This document shows, piece by piece, positions 46,022 to 54,336 of a DNA stretch of 64,000 nucleotides. The stretch lies in NCBI GenBank assembly GCA_041395525.1, contig JAWLAH010000006.1, positions 62,001 to 126,000 on the forward strand, written 5' to 3'. The position numbers and the translations under genes are program-made. The notes under the pieces are model-generated. The model made no database searches, was not told the origin of the DNA, and saw nothing but the letters and a program-made list of their open reading frames with translations. The DNA comes from CADEED01 sp020442965. Lineage in GTDB: Bacteria > Pseudomonadota > Gammaproteobacteria > Steroidobacterales > Steroidobacteraceae. The stretch's first letter is position 1. Every line of letters starts with the position of its first letter.

Positions 46022-47656
46022 TCAACTCGCGCGAGCCAGCAGATCGCGGGCAATGACCTTGAGCGCGAGCGTCTCTTCCGCACCCTCGAAGATGGACAGG
46101 ACGCGTGCATCGACAAACAGACGACCGGCAACGGTCTCTTCTGCGTAGCCCATGCCACCGTGCATTTGCATCGCATCTCGCGTAATCCACTCCGCTGTAC
46201 GGCAGGCAAAGAACTTGGTCAGGCTAGCTTCACGGCCGTCGGCACCGGCATCGAGGCGGCGCGCGACCGCGTAACTAAACTGACGCGAGGCGGTCAACCA
46301 CGCCGCCATGCGCGCAAATTGGACACTCGTCAGTGGGTAGTCGGCTATCGGTCGACCAAACACGCGCCGGCCGGTTGCGTACCGCATGGCTTCGTTGAAA
46401 GCCGCGTGCATCACGCCGTTGGCGCGCGCCGCAGTCTGCAAACGTCCGCCGACCATGCCGGTCATCGTGAGATAGAAGCCCCGCCCTTCGCCTTGCGCTT
46501 CGCCAATCAGCGCGTCGGCGGGCACTATGAACTCCTCGAAAAACAACTCGAACGAGTGCATGCCGCGGTACCCCAGCGTCGGAATCGCACGCCCAATCAG
46601 CCGGCCACCCAAGGGCGACTGATACTCGAACTGGTGCCCCGCGAAGGGCGGCTTCTCCACCAGCAGCACCGACAAGCCCTTGTGGCCGAGTGACGCGTTG
46701 GCGTCGGTGCGCGTCACGACCAACAACACGTCCGCACGCCCGGCAAACGTGCACCAGGTCTTGGTGCCGTCCAGTTGCCAGCCGCTTGATACACGCGTGC
46801 CGCGGAACTTGAGATTGGCAACGTCGGACCCATGATCCGGCTCCGTGATCGAAATGGCGCAGAGCTTTTCGCCGCTCGCAAGCGCCGGGAGCCAGCGCGA
46901 CTGTTGATCAGCGGTACCGCCCGCCAGAAGTGCGCGCGCCATGATCTCGGGGCGAGTGATCAGGCTGCCCGCCGCACCCAGCGATGCCTGCGATAGCGCT
47001 TCAGTAACGACTAACATCGCGATCGTATCGGAGCAATCGTCGGGCTGAAGGCCCCCGAAACGCTGCGGGATCGAAACGCCGAACAAGCCGAGCGCAGCGG
47101 CGTCGCGCAGCAACTCAGCCGGAATATCGAGATCGCCACGGTGAATCGACTGCGCGTGCGGCAGCACGCTCTCGCTCGCAAATTTGCTGAACGCGTCGCC
47201 CATTAGTTCGTGATCGTGATCGAGGAGCGACGGCGGCAGGACACCGTGACGGGCTACTAGCGCGCGACCAATGGCCGCGAGCACGCTGCTCGACTGCGCG
47301 GCCGCCAAAGCCGGATCAGCGGCGGGCGCGAATGCCAGCACGTCGCTCAAGGCAAGGCCAAACTCCGTTGGACGTGCGCTCCAGCGCGTGCAGCAGCGCT
47401 GCAGCGCCTCGGCGGCAAATAGGTTCGCCAAGGGTAACGACAATTCGTCCGTCGCACCCATGGCATACGCCAACACTGCGTCGGCTGCCGCCAGTTCCGC
47501 CGCACACCACGCAAGCTCGTAACACGGCAACTGCAGTTCGTCGAGCTTGACTGCAGCGAGGTCGCCATCGCGGCCGAGCGCCTGCGAACGCAAAAAGGAC
47601 GCGCTACCGTTCAATACGACACGGGCGGCAGCTACGCGCGCTGCCGCCGCGCTCAT
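46022..47656 (-). CDS. mcd: acyl-CoA dehydrogenase with N-terminal extension, methylsuccinyl-CoA dehydrogenase-like
   Basis: Predicted FAD enzyme oxidising (2S)-methylsuccinyl-CoA to mesaconyl-C1-CoA, the substrate of the two neighbouring enzymes. 544 aa: about 150 residues of Ala-rich helical extension, then a complete acyl-CoA dehydrogenase (ISITEPDHGSDVANLKFRGT, TKTWCTFAGRAD, GYRGMHSFELFFEEF, MQMHGGMGYAEETVAGRLF, FEGAEETLALKV, with the likely catalytic Glu). The extension and total length match Mcd of the ethylmalonyl-CoA pathway (about 550 aa) and not ordinary dehydrogenases of about 380 aa. It is convergent with mch (6 nt apart) and coupled by ATGA to an upstream coiled-coil gene. Confidence 0.72.
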   Translation of the reverse strand: MSAAAARVAAARVVLNGSASFLRSQALGRDGDLAAVKLDELQLPCYELAWCAAELAAADAVLAYAMGATDELSLPLANLFAAEALQRCCTRWSARPTEFGLALSDVLAFAPAADPALAAAQSSSVLAAIGRALVARHGVLPPSLLDHDHELMGDAFSKFASESVLPHAQSIHRGDLDIPAELLRDAAALGLFGVSIPQRFGGLQPDDCSDTIAMLVVTEALSQASLGAAGSLITRPEIMARALLAGGTADQQSRWLPALASGEKLCAISITEPDHGSDVANLKFRGTRVSSGWQLDGTKTWCTFAGRADVLLVVTRTDANASLGHKGLSVLLVEKPPFAGHQFEYQSPLGGRLIGRAIPTLGYRGMHSFELFFEEFIVPADALIGEAQGEGRGFYLTMTGMVGGRLQTAARANGVMHAAFNEAMRYATGRRVFGRPIADYPLTSVQFARMAAWLTASRQFSYAVARRLDAGADGREASLTKFFACRTAEWITRDAMQMHGGMGYAEETVAGRLFVDARVLSIFEGAEETLALKVIARDLLARAS

Positions 47657-48015
47657 TTGTTAGCGAGCTCGAGTGACATGTCCTCCACGCTGGAATCACT
47701 CGTCTGACGCTGCAAGGCCTCGACCTCTTGCTGCAGCGATCGCAGTACGCGAGCGAGATACTCGAGATGCCATTGTCCGCGCTCACGTGCCGCATCCACG
47801 GCTGGGCGAAAGCTGTCGATCTCTTGCCGGCGCAACACCTCGTGTTGCTCCAGAATTCGCTCGACGGTGTCGAGCCGCTCGCGCGTCACGGCCAATTCGG
47901 CGGTAACTGCCATGACGATCGACAGCAATCGATCGACATCGGGCTGCGAGAAGAAATGCGGGCGTTTGCCTTGCGCCGCCGCATTCGCCAGTTTGAGGAT
48001 AGTCAGGTGATCCAT
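47653..48015 (-). CDS. small coiled-coil protein of unknown function
   Basis: 120 aa from ATG 48015. I do not recognise a family. The sequence is almost entirely helical and amphipathic: LKLANAAAQGKRPHFFSQPD, then heptad-rich LAVTRERLDTVERILEQHEV and ARVLRSLQQEVEALQRQTSD, so it probably oligomerises or binds a partner. It lies between a SAM methyltransferase gene (20 nt upstream) and the Mcd-like gene (ATGA overlap), so all three should share a transcript; it may be a subunit or adaptor for one of them. Extension upstream to 48078 runs into the methyltransferase gene and is not used. Confidence 0.65.
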   Translation of the reverse strand: MDHLTILKLANAAAQGKRPHFFSQPDVDRLLSIVMAVTAELAVTRERLDTVERILEQHEVLRRQEIDSFRPAVDAARERGQWHLEYLARVLRSLQQEVEALQRQTSDSSVEDMSLELANK

Positions 48016-48034
48016 GATGGTCTGCCGATCGATC

Positions 48035-49234
48035 TCAGGCGGCGCGCTCGGCGCCGAACGCGTACCACATCCCGCCACGGCCGAAGTCTTCCACTTCTTC
48101 GCCTACCTTGGGCAGCTGCAGATCCACGACGGCGTGAATCTCATCCTCGAACATCTGATCGCCCGCGAAACCGCATTGCTGCATCACTTCCACCATGTTG
48201 GTGTCGTGCACCGTCGTCCAGAACGGCTCGTTGTTATTGTAGCAGTCCCAATCACGCAGAAACTGTTCAAACGGTGGCATGCCATGATACGGCGGTTGCT
48301 CGAGGTGCAGATGCAATCCGCCCGGCGCCAGCAACCGAGCCACTTCCCCGAGAATGGTCCGTAACGCCGCATGGGAGGTCTCGTGAAAGAACATCGTACT
48401 GACGATCAAATCGAACGATGCGTCTGGCTCACGCAAGGACTCCACATTGCCTTGCCGGAACTCGATGTTAGCGAGCCCCATGCCATGGGCACGCGCGTGC
48501 CCGTAGCGCAGCATCGGCGCAGCGAGGTCGACGGCAAGCACGCGGCTGGAGGGAAAAGCCGTCGCAATTGGCACCGTGTTGTGTCCTACCCCGCAACCCA
48601 GATCCAAAATGCGCGCGGGAACCCAGCCGGGGCGCCGCTGCGCCAGCCACTCGACGACGCCGCGGCCTGCGCCATCGAGATAGCGCCCGAACAGGCCCGT
48701 CGTAGTGGCAAACATTCCGGCGTCGTAGTTAGCAGCCGCGGAAACATCGTCTTCAAGATGCTCCGCGTAGTAACTCCCGGGCATGCAGTGATTGTCGATT
48801 GCGGATTGGTAGCGCGGCACCGCGGTGGTTGCGTCGAGCTGCAATTGCGTCGAGCCTCGATTCAACGCTCGCGCCCGGTCCCGCAATACCTCTGCTTGAC
48901 GCAGTACCAATGACCGTCCGGCTTGCTGACGCATCTCCATTGCGTTGCGGCGCAATGCGCTCCACATCTGGTAGTAAGGGTCGCCACGCATCGCCGCGCG
49001 GATCTCGTGACGGTCGCTCGGATCGTGCCCATGCTCGCGACGGTACGCAGGCCTGGCACGACTCTCGTACGCTACCTCGTTACCCGCCACGACAACGTTC
49101 GCCATATACTTGTTGAAATTCGCGAGAAAATTGAAGCGCGCAATTTCATCGTGCGTTGCGCTCGGCGACATCGCATGTGGACCCACTTCGGTCCAAGCCG
49201 GCGCACAATCGGCCTGAGGTGCTTGCTGTGACAT
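48035..49234 (-). CDS. SAM-dependent methyltransferase with long N-terminal domain
   Basis: 399 aa. Residues 1 to about 190 are a helical region (FNFLANFNKYMANVVVAGNE, DPYYQMWSALRRNAMEMRQQ) that I cannot assign; the C-terminal part is a class I methyltransferase with motif I RILDLGCGVGHNT, acidic VLAVDLAAPMLRYGHARA, and IVSTMFFHETSH and LLAPGGLHLHLEQPPYHG. Start ATG 49234 (MSQQAPQADC) has a GAGG about 10 nt upstream; an open frame to 49396 overlaps the divergent gene. First gene of the operon with the coiled-coil and Mcd-like genes. Its substrate is unknown; the context suggests a small-molecule catabolic intermediate. Confidence 0.75.
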   Translation of the reverse strand: MSQQAPQADCAPAWTEVGPHAMSPSATHDEIARFNFLANFNKYMANVVVAGNEVAYESRARPAYRREHGHDPSDRHEIRAAMRGDPYYQMWSALRRNAMEMRQQAGRSLVLRQAEVLRDRARALNRGSTQLQLDATTAVPRYQSAIDNHCMPGSYYAEHLEDDVSAAANYDAGMFATTTGLFGRYLDGAGRGVVEWLAQRRPGWVPARILDLGCGVGHNTVPIATAFPSSRVLAVDLAAPMLRYGHARAHGMGLANIEFRQGNVESLREPDASFDLIVSTMFFHETSHAALRTILGEVARLLAPGGLHLHLEQPPYHGMPPFEQFLRDWDCYNNNEPFWTTVHDTNMVEVMQQCGFAGDQMFEDEIHAVVDLQLPKVGEEVEDFGRGGMWYAFGAERAA

Positions 49235-49332
49235 ACGCTCTTCGCCTCGAAGCAGTCGAACTCCAGGTTCAAATCCTACACCACACCACGAAGGGCCATG
49301 AGCCGCTAGGCGGTCGACTCGCGGTTCACGAG

Positions 49333-49348
49333 CGGCGACGCGTCGCCG
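49333..49348. promoter_or_regulatory. perfect 16-bp palindrome in a divergent catabolic promoter region
   Basis: CGGCGACGCGTCGCCG is exactly self-complementary and lies 19 bp before the start of the PrpD-family gene (49368), in the 133-bp gap separating it from the divergent methyltransferase operon (49234). It could be an operator for a shared regulator or a leader hairpin. GC-rich palindromes arise more easily in such DNA, so support is moderate. Confidence 0.4.
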
Positions 49349-49367
49349 ATTGCTAGCATCCAATCGT

Positions 49368-50759
49368 ATGCCATCGAACGCATCTGCCGATGTCACCGCC
49401 GCACTCTCCGAGCATGTGGCATCGGCGAGCTACCATGCGCTGCCTGACGCCGCCATCCAAGCTGCCAAGACGTTCATCCTTGATTCGTTTGGTGTCGCGC
49501 TGTCCGGCACGCGTGTGCCAGCGATGCAGGTCCTACACGAGATTGCGGCAACCTGGGGCAAGGGCGACGCGGCGCGAGTCTGGGGCACCGGTGAAGCTTA
49601 TCCGGCGGCATCGGCGGCGTTCCTGAACGGCTACCAGATCCACAACCAGGAGTGGGACTGCTTGCACGAACCCGCGGTTGTGCATCCGATGGCCGTGGTA
49701 CTCGCAACCCTCATTGCATGGGCGGAATCCGTGAGTCGTACACGACGCGTCAGCGGTTGCGAACTGATCCTGGGCTGCACGGTGGCGATCGATGTTGCGG
49801 CGACGCTTGGCAGTGCCGCCCAGAACCGCTTGCAGTTCTTTCGGCCCGCGATGTGCGGCGCGCTGGGGGCGACTGCGGGTCTCGCAACCATGCACGGACT
49901 CGACGCGCGCACGACCCGCAGCGCGATGGGAAGTTGTTATAGTCAGTTGAGCGGCACGATGCAGGCGCACGTCGAGGGCTCACCCGTTCTGCCACTACAA
50001 ATCGGCTTCAATACTCGCGCCGCACTCAACGCGATCGAGCTTGCCGCACGCGGCATACTGGGCCCGCTCAACTGGCTCGAGGGGCCGTTTGGATACTTCA
50101 CGTTGATCGACCCGCAGTGGGATAAGCAACCGTTCACCGATTTGCGGTTGGGCCAGTGTGTTACCGAACTGTCGCACAAGCCCTTCCCGTCGGGACGCGC
50201 GTCTCACGGCGGCGCCGATGGCGTGATCGAATTGCAACGCCGACATCGATTCTTGAGCAAGAACGTTGCGGCGGTACGAATATTCGCACCACCGCTCGTG
50301 CGGCAGTTAGTGGATCGTCCGCCCAGCGCTGACATGGCACCCTCGTATGCACGCTTGTGCCTCCCATATGTGGCGGCCACGGCGTTGCTGCGCGGCACGG
50401 TGACGGTTGAAGACTTCGAACCAGCGGCGATCGCTCAGCCGTCACGACAGGCTTTGGCGATTCGAATCCGGGTGTGCGCCGATGCCAATGCGTCGCACAA
50501 GGCACTGGTTCCACAACGGGTAGAAGTCGATCTGACCAACGGCTCGCAGCACGCAATCGATCTACCCGCCGTGCTCGGAGCGCCGGGCAGGCCGCTGTCT
50601 CGAATACAACATCTTGAGAAGTTCTCCGCGGCAGCGCAGAGTGGCGCACGCGCGATGTCGCGCGAGCAGATCGATCAACTCGTCGAAGTGGTACAACAAC
50701 TCGAAGCTTGCGATGACGTAGTCCAACTCGTGGACCGACTGATGTTCGTGCCAGCATGA
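49368..50759 (+). CDS. MmgE/PrpD family protein
   Basis: 463 aa, the full family length. The N-terminal helical domain (AAKTFILDSFGVALSGTRVP, YQIHNQEWDCLHEPAVVHPM) and C-terminal lid domain (VTELSHKPFPSGRASHGGAD) are both present. The family includes 2-methylcitrate dehydratase, cis-aconitate decarboxylase (itaconate-forming) and imino-acid epimerases, so the reaction cannot be read from sequence. Neighbouring genes for methyl-branched C5 dicarboxylyl-CoAs make a branched tricarboxylate or dicarboxylate plausible. No prpB/prpC is present, arguing against the methylcitrate cycle. Start ATG 49368; the open frame extends only six codons upstream. Followed after 16 nt by a CoA ligase. Confidence 0.8.
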   Translation: MPSNASADVTAALSEHVASASYHALPDAAIQAAKTFILDSFGVALSGTRVPAMQVLHEIAATWGKGDAARVWGTGEAYPAASAAFLNGYQIHNQEWDCLHEPAVVHPMAVVLATLIAWAESVSRTRRVSGCELILGCTVAIDVAATLGSAAQNRLQFFRPAMCGALGATAGLATMHGLDARTTRSAMGSCYSQLSGTMQAHVEGSPVLPLQIGFNTRAALNAIELAARGILGPLNWLEGPFGYFTLIDPQWDKQPFTDLRLGQCVTELSHKPFPSGRASHGGADGVIELQRRHRFLSKNVAAVRIFAPPLVRQLVDRPPSADMAPSYARLCLPYVAATALLRGTVTVEDFEPAAIAQPSRQALAIRIRVCADANASHKALVPQRVEVDLTNGSQHAIDLPAVLGAPGRPLSRIQHLEKFSAAAQSGARAMSREQIDQLVEVVQQLEACDDVVQLVDRLMFVPA

Positions 50760-50775
50760 CCGCGCCCGCAGAGCA

Positions 50776-52176
50776 ATGAACTACCCGACCTACTTTCAAT
50801 CGGTCGATGCCGAGACGTTACTGAGCGATCATCCGCTCGCCGCCCAGTTCGAACATACCGTCGCGCGCCGGTCCCGCGATCAGCGCCACCACATTCAGGA
50901 CCTGCGGTTTCAGAGCTGCCTAGCGCGCGCCTGGGAGATTCCGTTCTACCAGCGCCTGTGGAGCGCTACCGGGCTGGCACCGGGCGATGTGCGCAGTCTT
51001 GACGACATCCACAAGCTGCCGGTCTTCTCCAAGTCGGACCTGATGGCGAGCCTCACCGAACATCCACCGTATGGCGACTATCATGGCATGGAACGCTGGC
51101 CATTGGCCGCGAGGCCGCCGGTCGTCGTGCATACCACGAGCGGCACGACTGGTCGGCCGCAGGTTGTTTTCTTCAGCCCCAAGGCCCGTGAGGTGCAGGC
51201 CTTGTTAGTCGCAAGGTCCTGGCAGTTGCACGGAGTAGTGCCGGGCGACGTGATCCATTCGGTCTACGGCCACGGCATGATAAATGGCGGTCACTTCGTG
51301 CGCGAGGCCGCGATTCACTATACTAACTGCTTGTTCCTTTCAGCAGGAACCGGCAAGGAGACGCGTTCAGTCACGCAGATCGAACTGATGCGAGACATGC
51401 GCGTCACGGTATTGGTCGGATTTGTCGACTACATCCGCCAGCTCGCCGAGACAGCCCGCGACATCGGCTTCGAGCCGGGTCGTGATCTGCCCATCCGGCT
51501 CATCTCGGGTCACGTCGGACTCGAAAATCGCGACCGACTGTCCCGCGCGTGGGGCGGCGCACAGATGTTCGACTGGTACGGCGTCGCCGACACCGGCCCC
51601 ATCGCGTCGGAGGCCTCGGACCACGACGGGTTGTATGTGTATGAAGATGCTCACTATCTCGAGCTGATCGATGAAATGGGCAGCGCTATCACCGACAATC
51701 AGCCTGGCGATATGACCGTGACCTCGCTCTATCGCGACGACATTTACCCGCTCATCCGCTTCAACACACACGACGTCACTCGGTGGCTGAGCGGCCGATC
51801 GTCACTCGGTTGGACGCTGCCGCGGATTGCCGGTGTTCTCGGTCGCAGTGACGACATGGTGAAGTTGCGCGGCATCAACGTGTATCCACTCGCCCTCGCA
51901 GGCATCCTCAACGAGATGCCCGAATTCGCTGGCGAGTACATTTGCCGTACCACGCGCGACAGCGGCGGTCGGGATGAGATGGTGGTGCTCGTCGAGGTGC
52001 GCGGCGGGATGGTTGGAGACACGGTGCTCGCCGAGCGGTTTCAGGCACTGCTGTCGCGCCGCGTGGGCATCGAAATCAAGGTCCGGTTGGTAGCCCAGGG
52101 CGAAACGGCCGCGCTCACCGAACTCGAGTCACGGCAGAAGCCCAAACGCCTGCTCGACGAGCGCCACATTGATTGA
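50776..52176 (+). CDS. PaaK-like acyl-CoA ligase (AMP-forming)
   Basis: 466 aa member of the phenylacetate-CoA ligase group. ATP motif VVHTTSGTTGRPQVVFF, the acidic/aromatic motif MFDWYGVADTGPIASEA, YPLIRFNTHDVT and the hinge ILGRSDDMVKLRGINVYPLA-type segment (GRSDDMVKLRGINVYP) are intact, plus the C-terminal domain. It should activate a carboxylate with ATP and CoA; the substrate is not necessarily phenylacetate because no paa genes are near. It lies between a PrpD-family gene and an amidase gene with an 8-nt overlap to the latter, indicating one operon and consecutive reactions. Confidence 0.88.
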   Translation: MNYPTYFQSVDAETLLSDHPLAAQFEHTVARRSRDQRHHIQDLRFQSCLARAWEIPFYQRLWSATGLAPGDVRSLDDIHKLPVFSKSDLMASLTEHPPYGDYHGMERWPLAARPPVVVHTTSGTTGRPQVVFFSPKAREVQALLVARSWQLHGVVPGDVIHSVYGHGMINGGHFVREAAIHYTNCLFLSAGTGKETRSVTQIELMRDMRVTVLVGFVDYIRQLAETARDIGFEPGRDLPIRLISGHVGLENRDRLSRAWGGAQMFDWYGVADTGPIASEASDHDGLYVYEDAHYLELIDEMGSAITDNQPGDMTVTSLYRDDIYPLIRFNTHDVTRWLSGRSSLGWTLPRIAGVLGRSDDMVKLRGINVYPLALAGILNEMPEFAGEYICRTTRDSGGRDEMVVLVEVRGGMVGDTVLAERFQALLSRRVGIEIKVRLVAQGETAALTELESRQKPKRLLDERHID

Positions 52177-53518
52177 CACGGGCACGCTAGAGCTCGATGC
52201 GATCGCCATCGGCACACAGCTGGCGCGCGGCGATCTCGCCGCGACCGAGTTGACCCGCTCGTTGCTCGATGCCATCGATCGCGACAACCCGCAGCTGCGT
52301 GCCTACACCCATGTGTTCGCGGACCAGGCGCTGCTGAGCGCGGCGGAATCCGACGCACGTCGAGTCAACGGCGCGGGTCTCGGGCCGCTCGATGGAATCC
52401 CGATCGCTATCAAGGGCAATATCGCGGTTGCCGGCTGGCCGCAGCACGCCGGTCTCGAGTTCCTGCGCACTGCGCCTGCCATGGCGGATGCATTCGTCGT
52501 CCGCAGATTGCGAACGGCCGGCGCCATCTTGTTAGGCCTGACCAACCTGGACGAAGGCGCGCTCGGAGCCGCCGGCGTCAACCCACACTTCGGCACGGTC
52601 GCAAATCCCAGAGTCCCGGCGGCGACCACCGGCGGCTCGAGCGCCGGGTCGGCGGCCGCCCTCGCCGCCCATCTAACCACGCTCGCAATCGGCACCGATA
52701 CCATCGGCTCTGTTCGCATCCCAGCCTCGTACTGTGGTCTCACCGCTCTCAAACCCACTTTTGGCGCGATCTCGACCGGCGGCATCGTCGCCACGCACCA
52801 GCGCTTCGATCATGTCGGCCCGATGGCCCGTTCGGTGCGAGATCTTGTCATGCTGCTCGATGCGTTAGTGGGTTGGGATCGCGAATGCCGGGTTTCCTTT
52901 CCGCTCAAGTTCCGGGCGCGGAACGCAGGGAATACGCTACGGATCGGTTTCATCACGGGGTTCGACGACCTGGCGCCGGATGCGCCGACGATCGAGGGTT
53001 ACGACCGGGCGATCAACGCCTTGCGCCGCGCGGGACACACGCTTTCACACTTTGACGTCGCACCGTGGCAGCTGCAACAGAGCTACCGCGCAATTTTCGC
53101 CCTGTGCGAAATCGAAATGGCACGAGCGCATGCCGGGCGTCTTGGCACCGCACCGGAATCGTTCTCACCGTCGTTGCGAAAATTGCTGAAATTCGGCCGC
53201 AGCCAAACCGGCACCGACATGCAGCGCTATGAATGGCGTGTGGCACGATTCGTTGCGAACGTTCAGCGAGTCTTCACTGAGATCGACGTCCTCTTGGCGC
53301 CCACGACGCCCACCACCGCCTTTCCGTCCGGCGCCGCCCAGGCGACTAACAGTGCCACCTTCACCTCGATCGCGAGCGCGACGGGTCGGCCCGCCGTTGT
53401 CGTCCCCGTCAACGCCGATCCAAAAATCGCGCCGGCTTCCGTGCAATTGATCGGCCAGGCCGGCAACGACTACGTGCTCTTGAGGTTGGCGCAATCACTC
53501 GAAGCGGCAATTTCCTGA
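52169..53518 (+). CDS. amidase-signature family hydrolase
   Basis: 449 aa amide hydrolase with the complete Ser-cisSer-Lys triad: Lys82 in GIPIAIKGN, Ser157 in TTGGSSAGS, nucleophile Ser181 in GTDTIGSVRIPASYCG. No fused second domain, so not an allophanate hydrolase or an obvious GatA (no gatB/gatC). Likely opens a half-amide or other small amide. Starts at TTG 52169, overlapping the ligase by 8 nt; no in-frame ATG near the N-terminus. Ends in a 49-nt convergent overlap with the CE4 gene. In known cyclic-imide degradation, a half-amidase of this superfamily follows an imidase, which fits the neighbour. Confidence 0.85.
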   Translation: MIDTGTLELDAIAIGTQLARGDLAATELTRSLLDAIDRDNPQLRAYTHVFADQALLSAAESDARRVNGAGLGPLDGIPIAIKGNIAVAGWPQHAGLEFLRTAPAMADAFVVRRLRTAGAILLGLTNLDEGALGAAGVNPHFGTVANPRVPAATTGGSSAGSAAALAAHLTTLAIGTDTIGSVRIPASYCGLTALKPTFGAISTGGIVATHQRFDHVGPMARSVRDLVMLLDALVGWDRECRVSFPLKFRARNAGNTLRIGFITGFDDLAPDAPTIEGYDRAINALRRAGHTLSHFDVAPWQLQQSYRAIFALCEIEMARAHAGRLGTAPESFSPSLRKLLKFGRSQTGTDMQRYEWRVARFVANVQRVFTEIDVLLAPTTPTTAFPSGAAQATNSATFTSIASATGRPAVVVPVNADPKIAPASVQLIGQAGNDYVLLRLAQSLEAAIS

Positions 53519-54336
53519 CGCGTGGCGATCCACACATCGCGCATCGACGCCGCGTAGCGCAGGAAGCTCTCATACGCGCCGATCCGGCCCGGTCGCCCGA
53601 TGATCCGAAGATGCACGCCCAGCGACATCATCAGGCGCTCGCGCCGCGCCGCCTCGGCGTATAACCAATCGAAACTGTCCTTCGCGTACTCGAACCAAGC
53701 AGCGGGCGTCAGGGCAGGCGACGACCACAGCTTCATGTCGTTCGAATCGAGTGCATAAGGCAGAACCAACATGTGAGGTGCGACGCTGCGATCGACCCAC
53801 GGTTCATCACGACTATAGTCGTCCATGTGATAGAGGAAGCCCGCCTCGGCTAACAACTGGCGCGTATGCCCGGTGTGCAGATAGCGCGACAGCCAGCCCA
53901 TCGGTCGACGACCACAGGATTTCTCGATGCTGCGCACCGCCGCTGCGATGAATTCCCGCTCGACGTCCACGCCCATACCGAGCTGTGCTTGCCATCTGAA
54001 ACCATGCGCGCAGACCTCATGCCCCTCTGCCACGATGCGCCGCGCCAACGCCGGGGCGCGCTCGAGTGCGGCGGCCGCTGCGGTGAACGTGCCGCGCATG
54101 CGATACTTCGCCAGCAGGTCGAGAACGCGCGGCCCCCCTTCGCGAATACCGTACTCATAGTTGCTCTCGTTACCAAAGTTTCGCACTGGCTTCTTGATCA
54201 CGATCCCCAGTTCATCGACCGGATCGGGGCCGCGATCGCCGTCGCGAATATTCTGCTCGGCGCCTTCTTCGACGTTCACCACCAGCGAGAGCGCCAGCCG
54301 CGCACCGTTACTCCAGCCCGGCGCGGTCGCGCTCAT
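53470..54336 (-). CDS. polysaccharide-deacetylase-fold hydrolase, allantoinase PuuE / imidase-like
   Basis: 288 aa. NodB/CE4 fold but with the PuuE-type active site: LSLVVNVEEGAEQNIRDGD in place of TFDDG, EGHEVCAHGFRWQ as the metal-binding His motif, and RPMGWLSRYLHTGHTR with YHMDDYSRDEPW downstream. No signal peptide, so it is cytoplasmic, unlike true polysaccharide deacetylases. PuuE hydrolyses allantoin and related proteins open cyclic imides (some are of about 290 aa); ring opening of a cyclic amide or imide is therefore the likely role. The ATG at 54336 shares one base with the SDR stop (TGATG). No other allantoin-pathway genes are present, which favours an imide-type substrate. Confidence 0.82.
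   Translation of the reverse strand: MSATAPGWSNGARLALSLVVNVEEGAEQNIRDGDRGPDPVDELGIVIKKPVRNFGNESNYEYGIREGGPRVLDLLAKYRMRGTFTAAAAALERAPALARRIVAEGHEVCAHGFRWQAQLGMGVDVEREFIAAAVRSIEKSCGRRPMGWLSRYLHTGHTRQLLAEAGFLYHMDDYSRDEPWVDRSVAPHMLVLPYALDSNDMKLWSSPALTPAAWFEYAKDSFDWLYAEAARRERLMMSLGVHLRIIGRPGRIGAYESFLRYAASMRDVWIATRQEIAASSDCANLKST

Noticed and set aside
53470..54336. Cell-wall or chitin deacetylase function for the CE4 protein
   Set aside because: No signal peptide or membrane anchor, and active-site wording matches PuuE/imidase rather than peptidoglycan deacetylases.
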